DNA from: Cryoendolithus antarcticus
Taxonomy: Eukaryota > Ascomycota > Dothideomycetes > Cladosporiales > Cladosporiaceae
DNA length: 64,000 bases
Assembly: GCA_002077065.1 (NCBI GenBank)
Contig: NAJO01000010.1
Location: 248,001-312,000, forward strand
Reading direction: 5' to 3'
Shown here: positions 9,938 through 20,188 of the stretch, piece by piece
Numbering within the stretch: the first letter of the stretch is position 1
Layout: each line of letters opens with the position of its first letter
The notes under the pieces: model-generated
The model's input: only the letters and a program-made list of their open reading frames with translations
Databases searched by the model: none
What the model was told of the DNA's origin: nothing
Position numbers and translations under genes: made by a program

Positions 9938-12230
9938 CTATGCGAGAAGAATCAGAACAGCGGGCTGTGCGTTGATTGCCTCATCCAAGCGCTGAAGGTA
10001 CTCGGGCTGGCCTGGTGTCGACGGATATGATTGCGCGTGTCCAACACGTGAGTACGTTCCATTCACGCTTCTAGAGGGTATAAGCATTCGATAGTGACCA
10101 GCCCAAGGTCCAGCTGGAGAATCCTGATCGACCGGTACAAGATACCAATTTCGAAGTGCTGGACTTTCACGATCTTCTTCGCCGTCTACGTCGCAATTGA
10201 AATTGACGTCGTGAAATTTGAACGATACAATGCGACTCTCCCATCTACCGTTGCCAAGTGCGCCTATCGCTTCGAAGAGGCTCAGGACACGGCCGATGCA
10301 GAGCAATGTCACCTTGGTAGCGTCTTCATTATCCGCGACAGTGTCAATACAGACGAGTCGTGGGAGAAGCCATCTATGTCGGCTCTCGTAGATTGATCCT
10401 ACAAAGCCATCAAGCGCGAACCAACTCCAAGAAGGTGCCCGCGGTATCTCAGGGCGAACGTTCCTCGAATCTCCTTGCCAGCACAACGCCCCGGGTAAGT
10501 CGGCCCAGACAAATCCCCATAGATACTCACTGCGTCGTGCAGTCGCATAGCGACCTGCGAGTCCAGCAATGGCGACCATCTTATCCTTCCGAACATGCGT
10601 TAGATTTGCAGTAGTATACGACCGAACGATCGCCTCCCACTCTTGTCGTAAGATTTCTTGGGTCTGCGTTGTGCGGGGATGCAACATGTCCGGGTTGATC
10701 GTAACAATTTGATCATCGAACACACCAGACTCGGACAAATCATCAATAGACGCGCATTGCCAATGCATCTCACACGTACCGAAATGAAGCAAACGCATTG
10801 ACAACACCCGCTCCTGCAAAACCCATGCCCGCGAGAAGAGATGCTCTTTTTCAAGCGACGAACGTTCCGTATGACTGAGAAGCCAGCCCGTCTCTGTCGC
10901 TGAAGCTGTGGCGCGCCAAAGGATCAGACAACTGTCAAGCTGCCCTCTCGGGGCTGATTTGTTGAAACAACCATCCCATGGCCCGCTAGCGTGTGCTGCC
11001 GAAATGGTAAGTATACTATTGGCATAGAGCTCTCCCATCAATGTTGATTCTCGCAGCCAATCCTGAGCGCTCTCTACCGAGTCACCTTGCAGTATACAGT
11101 AGCTGTCGATCCAGACTAAATCGATCCCGAGGAATTGAAGAGTCTCGAAGCAGTCTTGGAACGTTGGTAGAAACTCTGTTCTAGCCCAACCAGCTTTAAT
11201 GCTATAGAAGGTGGAAGGATCGAGGACCGGAAAGCGCTCCAGTCCCCAACAATGGCTCAACGTGGCGTACGGCCCAGTGAGAGTCTCCTCTGACGTTTCT
11301 AGTAGCTTGATTGTGGTCCCTTCGATACGCAAAAGTCGTGTCGGGTAGGACTGCGTATGCGATGGGGGCTTGCACCGTCCGTCATGGTTCATGACGCACT
11401 CCTGATACCAATGTCTTGCTAGGCGTAACGACGAGATGCTTCCCATTGGACTCTCGATGGAGTTCTGATGAAGCTGCACGACGAACTGGGCACGGTCTGG
11501 CGATGGGGAGAAGGTCGAGAGCAAAACCATCTTCACTCACACGTCCGTAGAGATAGTTACTGCCCACCCATGGATCATAGTAATAATCATACGGCGCTTC
11601 CCTTACCCGCACTTCCATGTTATCATGCCCATAGCCGAGCAGTCCGTAGGCAGTGCTGCGATTGTGTCTTGCAGCAGCTTCGAGCACGTGCCTGCAGATG
11701 AGGCACTCAACTGCCGCTCCTGCCTGCACTTCGACTGTAGAGGCGTGTAATGGTTGGCACCTCGCGAAATCTCCAAGACACAACCCTCTTGTGTCTTCGA
11801 AATCGTGACCTGGGAAGTATTCTGCAGTGTCATCATCCCCCCAAGAATCGACCGCGCAATCCTTGAAAATGTCCAGACAGATATCGCACAGTCCTCGGCG
11901 ACCCAGAACCTGTACCTTTGGCACATGGTCACGTTGAGACGCAGCAGAAGCACTCGCTGGGTCCCACAGGACCAGTCGTTCGAACCACTCAAGACTCCAG
12001 AGATCGTCTGCGTGGTATGGTCGTTGAACGTTCGGCGAATCCTCGAACGACTCAAGATTGCCGTCGAAGTGAACGTCGTTCTCATCTGCGTCGACGTCAA
12101 TGTTCTCGGTATTCACTTCTTCGCCAGCTGCTCCAAGATCAGTGGCTTCGGTGTGCGTGTCATCGACATCCATCCGAGCCAGGTATCGGGATCCATCGTC
12201 CTTACGAGCGATTTTACGCGGACGCGACAT
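9938..12230 (-). CDS. HET-domain protein (tandem copy 1)
   Basis: Exon 1 is 11541-12230 and exon 2 is 9938-11485, giving 745 aa. The 55-nt intron (11486-11540) has a perfect GTGAGT donor and a GCCCAG acceptor; splicing restores the alignment with the neighbouring copy. The protein begins MSRPRKIARKDDG, a basic, NLS-like start, followed by an acidic stretch. It then has two CxxC pairs (LCDICLDIF and ECLICRHVL). The HET core runs from about residue 315 (YATLSHCWG), through LVWIDSYCILQGD to ILTISAAHASGPWDGCF, with FSRAWVLQERVLSMRLLHFG following. HET domains occur in fungal heterokaryon-incompatibility proteins and their many relatives, where recognition of non-self triggers cell death; the specific role here is unknown. 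It lies head to tail with a paralogue about 1 kb away. Confidence 0.88.
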
Positions 12231-13247
12231 GTTGTAGGCGTGCGGGTCAAGTCGTGAAGTAGCTGCGCGGTCTTGCACACCTCCGGCAGTAACGATGAGA
12301 CATCAAAGAAGGGAAGCACGGTATTGAAAGGCAGCCACAAGGCTGAGTTGTTCTGTGGGCGACTTGCCATCTGCAAGAAAGTCGCTGATGCAAGCGGGAT
12401 CGTGCATCTGCATAGCCGAGCCCAGCCTTGCTCATCGACGCCCGAGGATCATGCATAGATTTCTTAGGCTCGCATTTCTCGCCGGTACCGTAGCCAGTGC
12501 AAAGATTCTCAAAATCCATGAACTTCACAATTCGAATTCACGACATATCTCGACCTGCCATGGTCAAGTGCCGCCCCGCCCTGCCTGCCCTTATTCACCA
12601 ATATATAAGAGTATGGCGTTGGAGGGATACGCCACGGACTATGTGCAAATGAAGCATGTTGTACCCAGGTTGACTCGCTGTATATATGCACTTTATCAGC
12701 GTAGGCGACGCTCTCCACTCGTTGCACTCGAGCTTGTCGTGTCTCCATTCATCTCTCTCCTGCGACGCTTGGTCGAGGCAAAGTGGCTCGCTAACATGCT
12801 GTTCACACGGTGCTACCATGCTCGGGCCACACGCAAGTGGGGCGGTCCGTTGCGCTTTCACGTCGTCAGACTGAGGACCACGGCAGTCTTACCACGACGC
12901 CTCTTCATCAGTGATGCTGCAAGAGATGCAGAGGACGCACGAGAGACGGATTTCGACTTGTCCGAACCGTTAGTGGTTGAAGGGTACTTCATATTGCGGA
13001 TCTGCCGCTTGTTGCGTTGTGAGTTGAAGTTCTAGGAAATCAACACTGGATGCCGTCGAAAATGATCAATCTATCGATGCACCCCAAGCCAACCCGGCTT
13101 CGACATCGGAAGTCTGGCTTTGATGATGCCATCCAGCGGCGTGTTCGAGCGGAGATGAGGTGCGCTATCTTGGGACGAGCGTACTTTCGCGTTTAAAATA
13201 TTACAGCGTCGATATAACGTATTCGTCAAATCAGCCATACTTAGAGG
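12231..13247. other. Spacer between the two HET genes
   Basis: About 1 kb between the copies. A plus-strand open frame at 12451-13035 (ATG at 12451, starting MHRFLRLAFLAGTVASA) could be read as a 194-aa secreted protein, but its composition is Arg-rich and irregular and I see no family. I treat it as chance. The remainder is the promoter of HET copy 1 and the 3' flank of copy 2. Confidence 0.35.
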
Positions 13248-15500
13248 CTATACCAGGACGACGAGTTGTGCCGGCTGTGCCTGAATTGCTGCTAGTAACG
13301 GCGAGAGCAGGCATTGCACCGTATTGTGGTTGTGGGAGGTCTGGCCCACTCTGGAGAATGTTCCATCGCTGTTTTTGACGAGTAGAATTGCATTGTGATC
13401 CACTGCTTGCATCCGCCTGGGAGCGTTCGAACCTCTGACTTGAGTGCCTGAAACCTCAAGGTCTACATGTACGACTGGGAAGTAGTAAAATCTCCGATGA
13501 GTTAATGTCAGTTCCTCCGTCTCGTTGTCGAATTTGAGTCTCACCTGCTGCCCGTAAAATGTGTACACCCGATAAGCTCTTGGGTTCGTAATGTCCTGGC
13601 GATCATGAGGTGGGAGTAGAGCCAAGGTGCGGCCAACGCACAGGAGTGCTGTTTTCAGGGTGCCATTCTGCACCCATGTCATCGTGTCGAGCGCACATGT
13701 CAGACGTGTTGTTCCTGCGACTTCCCATACGAAAGGCATCATGATCTCGCCATCTACTGAAGCCCAACTCCAGGAAGGTGCACGATACGGAGTAGCTCGC
13801 TGAGCTGGGGCCACTCCGACCTGCTGCCAGCATAACGCTTGGGGTAGATCCTTCCAGAACATGCCGCACGTATACCAGGTCTTCCGGACCGCTGCGAGGT
13901 ACGACATAATACCATCAATTGCAATGAGCTTATCTTTGTGTGCGTTGGTCAGCTTCGCTGATGTGTAAGCTTCAAGGATGGTCTCCCACTTTCGTCGTAC
14001 TTCATCGTCGTCATCGTGGTCCCAAACCCATGGTGCACTGAACCACAGCATGTCGGGCTCTATTTGGGGGAACTCACGCATCCATGCATCGCCAAGCTCA
14101 AGTTCCGTAATATAGTTATCTCCGTCGGCCTCGGAGCACTGCCAGAACATTTGCTCGGTCCCGAAGTGTGAAAGGCGCGACGACAGCAGTCGCTCTTGGA
14201 GGACCCAAGCGCGAGAAAACAGGTGCTCACTCTCTAGATCCTTCAGCTCCAATGACCTTGAGACTACTTCCCACCACCTTCTAGATTCACTTCTGGCGGG
14301 TCGCCATTGTATCTGCGATCGATTGAGCGTTCTGTTCCGGGGTGCTGGGTTGAAGCAGCCATCCTGCGGGGACGCTGCGTACGCGGCTGTGATTGTAATA
14401 GCGCTATTCAAGTAGACATTTTGCATGAGAGCTGACTCGCACTCCCAGTCACGAAGGGCTCGACTCGATGTCCCCTGTAGAATGCAGTAGCTATCAATCC
14501 AGACGAGTGATATGCCAAGGTACTCCAGCGTGGCAAAACACTCTCTGAACGTTGGTAAGAACCCAGAACGCAGCCGCCCAGCTTTGAATGATGCTATAGT
14601 AGACGGGTCAAGGACCGTGAACGAGTCTTTACCCCAGCAGTGACTCAGTGTGGCATAAGGCTGCTGGAGATCGTGGAATTGTGTCTCTAAAAGCCGCACG
14701 TAGTCACCATCGATGCGCAAGATACGACTTGGATACCATGACGGCCGGGAGGTTTTTCTGCAGGTGTGATGCTCCGTACACTCCTCATACCAATGTCGAG
14801 CAAGCCGTAGAGACGATGCACTCCCGATCGGTTGAGCGACTGAAGCCTCGTGCAGACGCAGAAGCGGTTTGATCGACTCTCGCACATGACCGAGATCAAA
14901 GCGAGCGCCTTCGTTTCCGCCGTCCCAGCGTCGGTATATGAAGCCATGTCGCCAAAGCGGGTCAATGAGGAAGGTATGATCTGCTGTGTGGACCTTGATA
15001 CTAATCCCCGCTATGTAGCTCAATGACATATGATAGACAGTCCCAGTCTCATTATTAGGCTGCTGTCCCAGCATGTGCATGCATATGAGGCACCCTTGTC
15101 TTGCTCCGGTACGTATAGCTTCGGCGGAAAGATGTAGAGGGCGCCATCGACGAAATCCTGGGTAGCTTCGATCCAGACCACCACCACGGTAGAACTCGCG
15201 AAGGCTCAAGGCTCGCGCCCACCTTTCGGCTGAGCAGTCTTCAAAAATCGCATGACACGACTCACAGAACTTCGGGCTCTCGGAAGGGGCCAGCAGAGTT
15301 TCGTAATTACCATACGTCGGGGAGGGATCATTGCTTGGTTTCCATGGAAGCAATCGATCCCACCAAGCGGGAGTGCCGACATCGTCTGCTTCTTCGCTAG
15401 GACGTTCCGGGCTATTCAGCCGGAAAAACCGTTCTTCAATGTCCCTTCGATGTTCATCTGAACATCCTGCGTACCATTCTTGCGCATGAACAGACGCCAT
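13248..15500 (-). CDS. HET-domain protein (tandem copy 2)
   Basis: Single open frame of 750 aa with ATG at 15500. It is collinear with copy 1 over nearly its full length but has no intron at the matching place. Two cysteine pairs (FCESCHAIF near 79-86, GCLICMHML near 136-144) precede the HET core at about 282-385: YATLSHCWG, LPTFRECFATLEYLGISLVW, IDSYCILQG, ITITAAYAASPQDGCFNP. The downstream FSRAWVLQERLLSSRLSHFG is also typical. The C-terminal third is a fast-evolving region of unknown fold ending IQAQPAQLVVLV, matching INAQPAVLILLA in copy 1. No NACHT, WD or TPR module follows the HET domain. Its role in incompatibility or defence is inferred only from the family. Confidence 0.9.
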   Translation of the reverse strand: MASVHAQEWYAGCSDEHRRDIEERFFRLNSPERPSEEADDVGTPAWWDRLLPWKPSNDPSPTYGNYETLLAPSESPKFCESCHAIFEDCSAERWARALSLREFYRGGGLDRSYPGFRRWRPLHLSAEAIRTGARQGCLICMHMLGQQPNNETGTVYHMSLSYIAGISIKVHTADHTFLIDPLWRHGFIYRRWDGGNEGARFDLGHVRESIKPLLRLHEASVAQPIGSASSLRLARHWYEECTEHHTCRKTSRPSWYPSRILRIDGDYVRLLETQFHDLQQPYATLSHCWGKDSFTVLDPSTIASFKAGRLRSGFLPTFRECFATLEYLGISLVWIDSYCILQGTSSRALRDWECESALMQNVYLNSAITITAAYAASPQDGCFNPAPRNRTLNRSQIQWRPARSESRRWWEVVSRSLELKDLESEHLFSRAWVLQERLLSSRLSHFGTEQMFWQCSEADGDNYITELELGDAWMREFPQIEPDMLWFSAPWVWDHDDDDEVRRKWETILEAYTSAKLTNAHKDKLIAIDGIMSYLAAVRKTWYTCGMFWKDLPQALCWQQVGVAPAQRATPYRAPSWSWASVDGEIMMPFVWEVAGTTRLTCALDTMTWVQNGTLKTALLCVGRTLALLPPHDRQDITNPRAYRVYTFYGQQVRLKFDNETEELTLTHRRFYYFPVVHVDLEVSGTQVRGSNAPRRMQAVDHNAILLVKNSDGTFSRVGQTSHNHNTVQCLLSPLLAAIQAQPAQLVVLV

Positions 15501-16022
15501 TGCCGCGACGATAGTAGAACAGCAGCAGCCGAATGATACCGAATTCCAGTCGCACGCAAATGTCCCGTTCGGAAGTGGTTAGCACCTGGTAGAGGTGTTC
15601 CTCGCGGAAGTATGGACAATATATGTCGGCAACATGCGATGGGCAAGGCTGTGTGAGCAAGGCTGTGCTTGTGATTCCTGAGCGTCGGTAATGACTTAAG
15701 AGAGGATGAGCCTGATTGTGTCCTGATTCAGCCTCATGTAGAGTTCATCAATCAGCTGCGTGATGGCAAAGACATGATGCCAGACTGGCCAAGAGCAGAG
15801 CTACCACGAGAACTTAAGGCACGGAAGTCTGGATCCATACCACTCACTTGTGCGGTTTCAGTGATGCGTTGTCGCGGCGAGGCTGAGGAGATGCCCTCTG
15901 GCGGATATGCAGATGCACATCCGAGTCCCGCACCTGCACAGTTAGGCTGCAGTTGCACTCTCCATGTTTGTATTCTCGTATCATCAATACACAGATTCAT
16001 GCAGTGCCTAAAGTCGCGATCA
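15501..16022. other. Intergenic between HET copy 2 and MCM6
   Basis: This holds the promoter of HET copy 2 and the 3' flank of MCM6. The MCM6 frame appears to run on into this region if the last intron is ignored, but that is an artefact. Nothing else is seen. Confidence 0.4.
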
Positions 16023-18994
16023 TCAAAGCTCATCAATAGCGCAATTAGGATGCACCACATACATGACCCTCCCATCTCCCTCCCTCTCACCACCCTCCTC
16101 ATCCTCGTCCGCCAAGCCCTCGCCTCGTATCTGCAGTAACACATTGGTCTGTACATCACATTGTCAGCCAAGGAACCAACGCAAGCACCCGCATCACGAC
16201 CTACCTTCACCATCTTCCTCAACACCTTGATAGCCAACCCTCTCCTCTCCTCCATCTCCTCTCGACTCTGTAACTCCCCCTCAACAACCTCAAGATACCA
16301 CGTCACTAGATCCTCCTCCTCAACACCATCCTCCGCAGCCGTACGATCATTGTTCACGCGACTAAGCAGCAAGTTTTGCATCTTGATATAGTCGTCATAC
16401 TTGATCTGCGTCCTTGCTCTTGCAGGCGCAGGCGTGGTGGACGCGCGAGCTGAAGGCGTAGGCGCAGCATCTTCAGCATCAGAGTCGGCGCCGCCGTCGG
16501 CGTCTGCCATGTCGTCGTCGTCTGCTGTGGCGGCAACCTCGTCTTCAACCTCGACGTCGTCTTTCTCGACGGAGATGATGGATTGTTTGAGCAACTTGTA
16601 GGCTTCGTCGACGAACTCGGGGGTTACCTGGTCGACGCACGTGGCTTTGGCGATGGCTTCTGACAGCCGAATGAGCGACTCAAGCTGGCGGACCGTGATG
16701 CGGTAGGAGTTTCTGCCCACGCCGCCTTGTGCGTCGTCAGATCGGAGTGATCTGTAGCGGTCGACGAGCGTGTGCCGTGCCTCGTCTGTGAAGACTGGCT
16801 GGAATAGGCGGGCGAAACGGATGTAGCGTTGTAGCTGCTCGGTGCTGAACTCAGGCTCGATCGCTTCATCCTTGAGTTGATGCAGGCCGACTATGTGACG
16901 CGCCAGGTGCTCGTCGACTTGCTCGTTGCACTCATCTAGGACCACGAAGAAGAGATCGAAACGGGACATGATGGGTGCGCTCATGTTTATGTTGGCTCGC
17001 AGTGTGGTCTTGCGGTTGTAGCGACCACCGACAGGGTTCGCTGCAGCGAGAATGCTCGTACGGGCGTTCAGCGTGGCCTGGATGCCAGCTTTGGCGATGG
17101 AGATGGTCTGCTGTTCCATGGCTTCGTGAATGGCGACTTGATCGGCGATGTCCATCTTGTCGAATTCGTCGATCGCGCAGATACCGTTATCTGCCAGCAT
17201 GAGGGCACCGGCTTCGATGGTGAACTCGCCAGTCTCCTCATCTTTCACTACAGCGGCTGTGAGACCGGCTGCTGACGAAGCCTTGCCTGATGTGTATACA
17301 GCTCGAGGGAGGAATGAGCAGATATACTTCAGGAACTGCGATTTGCTCGTCGACGGATCTCCGACAATGCAAATGTTGATGTCGCCACGCAGTGCCATGC
17401 CTTCCGGCGTGACTTTGCTGACACCACCCATGAGCTGGAGTAGAAGGCCCTTCTTCACTACGGTATGCCCATAGACAGTCGGTGCCAGCGAGTCCACCAA
17501 GCGCATAAAGATGTTCGGCATCTGCACCATCTTCCGCAAGTCCTCGATCTCCGTAGGTGTCAGAGTGTCCAGGTAGGCTTGCTGGGCATCGTCGCCAGTG
17601 CCGTCGTTCATCTCAATGGTTTGATTGAGTGAGGTCAAGATATTACCAGCTTGTCCCTTGAGATGCTGATTCGACCTTTGGCCTTGTGTCGACATGTCTG
17701 GCGTCACCATGTTGGCCAAAAAGGCCATCCTGTAAGTCAGATCACGTACACCGAGCGCCTTCAGTCCGCCAACTCCACTGCCTCCAGCATCACCACCGCG
17801 ATTCGTCTGTGTGTCTCGAATCGCTGTCACTTTGCTGCCCGGCACTCGGAACTGACTTACGTCGGGCACCACAATCAGCGTACCTGTGAAGATGCACTTC
17901 TCGCCAGCCTTCGCTCGCTCGACCATCTCACCGCGCAAGATCACATCCATCGTGCGAGGCATACTTCCAGTCGGAATCTCCGAGCTGTTCTCTTGTATGC
18001 GCACCTTTTGCCAATCAATGAACGTGCTTTGCCGAATGTCCAAACGCCATGCTGATCGGTTCATACACGTCTGATTGACACATTGCGTTGGCTCGGAGTA
18101 CTTGAAGATCTGCTCTACATCCGGAATGATGTTATTGCAGTTCTCGCAAATGAACGTCGCCAAATGCAGCTCCGGCCGAACTTCAGACGTCCTCGTGACT
18201 GTGCCTGACATCGATACGAGTTTACCGATCTGCTCTGTTCTCAGCTGTCGTACTCGCGAGACAAGTGGCAGGTTGTAGAAGGCCAGTGCAAAGATCTTGT
18301 CCGTCTGCTGGTTCGGAGTCTTCTTGTGGAACTCGTCTTCCTCGCTGATGCTGTTGCTTGCCAGTGAAGTGTCCGTTCCGTTCGTCGTCGACCCTGGCTG
18401 TCGATGCTCACGGAAGTACTGCGGCTCATACTTTGCGATCATGTTGTGTAGTGCTTTCAGGAGGTAAGGATGGTACCGGTAGAAGTCACCTTGTATGGCT
18501 CCAGCGAGGACGCCTGCGTCCTCGTGGTCCATGATATGTGTGTAGTCAACATATATCGTCGAGAGCTGGAACTGCGAGAGTCCATGGATCTGAGCGATGT
18601 AGTATCTGTTCGTTGTCACAGCGCTCGATGTGGGTGCTGTAGAAGGGGTGGGATCTTCCGTGAACCTATGACCGGTCAGTACATCACCTCAAATTTACCT
18701 TGCGGTGATGTCGCACTCCTCAAGGAACTTCTCAAATCGGGCTGAAAGCAGCTCTCCAGTCGTGTCCACCACCTTTGGTATATCGCCACCGACTACTCGC
18801 CGCGCTCGCACTGGCACATCCTCTGCAAACGGTGCATCGCTATGCATTCCAGGCGTGCTGACTGATGGTGGTCCTCGTGGTCGACCAGACGAAGGCATCT
18901 GCCTTCTCGATCTTGATGACGGGGCATCGCTGCGTGGTTCTCGCGGTGTTGGTGCAACGTCGGACTCATACGCTGGTCCTGGAGGCGAGGACAT
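16023..18994 (-). CDS. MCM6: MCM6 replicative helicase subunit
   Basis: Exons are 18717-18994, 16205-18665 and 16023-16148, giving 954 aa. The first intron (51 nt, weak GTGCGA donor) was chosen over a GTAAAT donor that would leave only 33 nt; it gives FEKFLEEFTEDPTPSTAPTS. The last intron (56 nt, GTAGGT) leads to TNVLLQIRGEGL, the typical MCM6 end. Visible features are the N-terminal domain with a zinc-finger CxxC...CxxxxC (CENCNNIIPDVEQ), Walker A GDPSTSKSQ, Walker B CIDEFDKMD, the arginine finger SRFDLFFV, and a C-terminal winged-helix region after an acidic linker. The FKYSEPTQC and DWQKVRIQE segments mark MCM6 rather than other MCMs. It works in the MCM2-7 hexamer at replication origins and forks. 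It is divergent from the IDI1 gene, with 282 bp between start codons. Confidence 0.95.
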
Positions 18995-19090
18995 GATTGC
19001 TGGTGATCCTGTAGGAATCGAATAGGGAGATGTCAGCTAGAAATGGTGAATGTTGCGGGCAGAGGGGTTTGATCGCGTCTCAAAGTGAGC

Positions 19091-19110
19091 AGACGCGAAG
19101 GAAACGCGCT
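19091..19110. promoter_or_regulatory. Possible MBF/E2F-type sites in the MCM6-IDI1 promoter
   Basis: The shared promoter contains ACGCGAA (19093-19099) and ACGCGC (19104-19109) only 11 bp apart. On the minus strand these read as TTCGCGT and GCGCGT. They resemble MCB or SCB elements that control G1/S genes, including MCM genes, in yeasts. Function is inferred from this resemblance and from the position about 100 bp upstream of MCM6. Confidence 0.3.
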
Positions 19111-19276
19111 GTCGAAGTGCTTGCATTAGCGCCAACCTTATCTCCGTACCTGCATATCGCCATTGAAACTCGCACCATTTCGCCCCCAACGAGCCAAAGA
19201 ACCACGCACACGACCACAGTATACAGCGCATAGCACCACCGACAGTCCTTACCTCCAGCTCCAGTCCCCCGCCACG

Positions 19277-20071
19277 ATGTCCACCACTCAGACTCTCCCT
19301 CCCTCCACCCCTACCGCCCAACAAATCCTCAAGCTCTTCCCAGAAATCGACACCCAAACCCACAAAGCCCCCACCCCGTCCTCTCAAACCGATGCCGATC
19401 TCTCCGGCTACGACGCCGAGCAAATCCGCCTCATGGACGAAGTCTGCATAGTCCTCGACGTCGACGACAACCCCATAGGCTCCGCTTCCAAGAAGACCTG
19501 CCACCTCATGGAGAACATAAACAAAGGCCTCCTGCACCGCGCTTTCTCGGCATTCGTCTTCAACTCAGACAACAAGCTTCTCCTCCAACAACGAGCGAGC
19601 GAGAAAATCACATTCCCAGATCTGTGGACAAACACGTGTTGCAGCCACCCTCTAGCAACACCCGGAGAAACAGGTGCGGAGCTGAGCGAGGCAGTGGCAG
19701 GAGTCAAGACAGCGGCGGTGAGGAAGCTGGAGCAGGAATTGGGGATCCCGAGCGCCCAAGTGCCGATAGATAAATTCGAGTTCCTCACGCGGATACACTA
19801 CAAAGCGCCCTCGGACGGCAAATGGGGCGAGCACGAGATCGACTACATCTTGTTCATAAAAGCCGACGTAGACGTAGAGGGGAACCCGAACGAGGTGCAA
19901 GCGACGCGGTGGGTGAGTCCGGAAGAGCTGAAGGGGATGTTCGAGGAGGGGAAGCTGGCGTTCACGCCTTGGTTCAAGCTCATATGTCAGAGTATGTTGT
20001 TCGAGTGGTGGGAGCATTTGGATGGTGGGTTGGAGGAGTACAAGGGCGAAAAGGAGATAAGGAGGATGTAG
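19277..20071 (+). CDS. IDI1: Isopentenyl-diphosphate delta-isomerase
   Basis: Single exon, 264 aa. The ATG at 19277 was chosen because upstream in-frame codons lack an ATG. The protein is a type I IPP isomerase, which converts isopentenyl diphosphate to dimethylallyl diphosphate for sterol, ubiquinone and other isoprenoid synthesis. Evidence: HRAFSAFVFNSDNKLLLQQR (metal- and substrate-binding strand), WTNTCCSHPL with the catalytic Cys, a Nudix-like helix ending AAVRKLEQELGI, and WGEHEIDYILF with the catalytic Glu. The WWEHL near the end is also characteristic. All expected catalytic residues are present. Length is normal for fungi. Confidence 0.96.
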   Translation: MSTTQTLPPSTPTAQQILKLFPEIDTQTHKAPTPSSQTDADLSGYDAEQIRLMDEVCIVLDVDDNPIGSASKKTCHLMENINKGLLHRAFSAFVFNSDNKLLLQQRASEKITFPDLWTNTCCSHPLATPGETGAELSEAVAGVKTAAVRKLEQELGIPSAQVPIDKFEFLTRIHYKAPSDGKWGEHEIDYILFIKADVDVEGNPNEVQATRWVSPEELKGMFEEGKLAFTPWFKLICQSMLFEWWEHLDGGLEEYKGEKEIRRM

Positions 20072-20188
20072 ATATACCCATGATGTGTTAGATTCGATGT
20101 ATATACGTTTTCGATGCGACATGCAACAAATGCTAGCCTGCAGCCACAGTCTGCGGCCTTCCCTTCCGAACGCATGAGATCTATATTT

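Noticed and set aside
9921..9942. Short direct repeat of TCCATTAGC next to the stop of HET copy 1
   Set aside because: Only two copies of about 9 bp, likely simple slippage and without evidence of an attachment site or insertion.
12355..13035. Plus-strand 226-codon frame between the HET genes with a signal-peptide-like internal start
   Set aside because: The first codon is not ATG, the body is Arg-rich and irregular, and no domain or intron structure supports it.
15752..16022. Extension of the MCM6 frame past the true stop
   Set aside because: The sequence after the KVLRKMVK splice donor loses MCM6 similarity, while splicing to 16148 gives the conserved NVLLQIRGEGL end.
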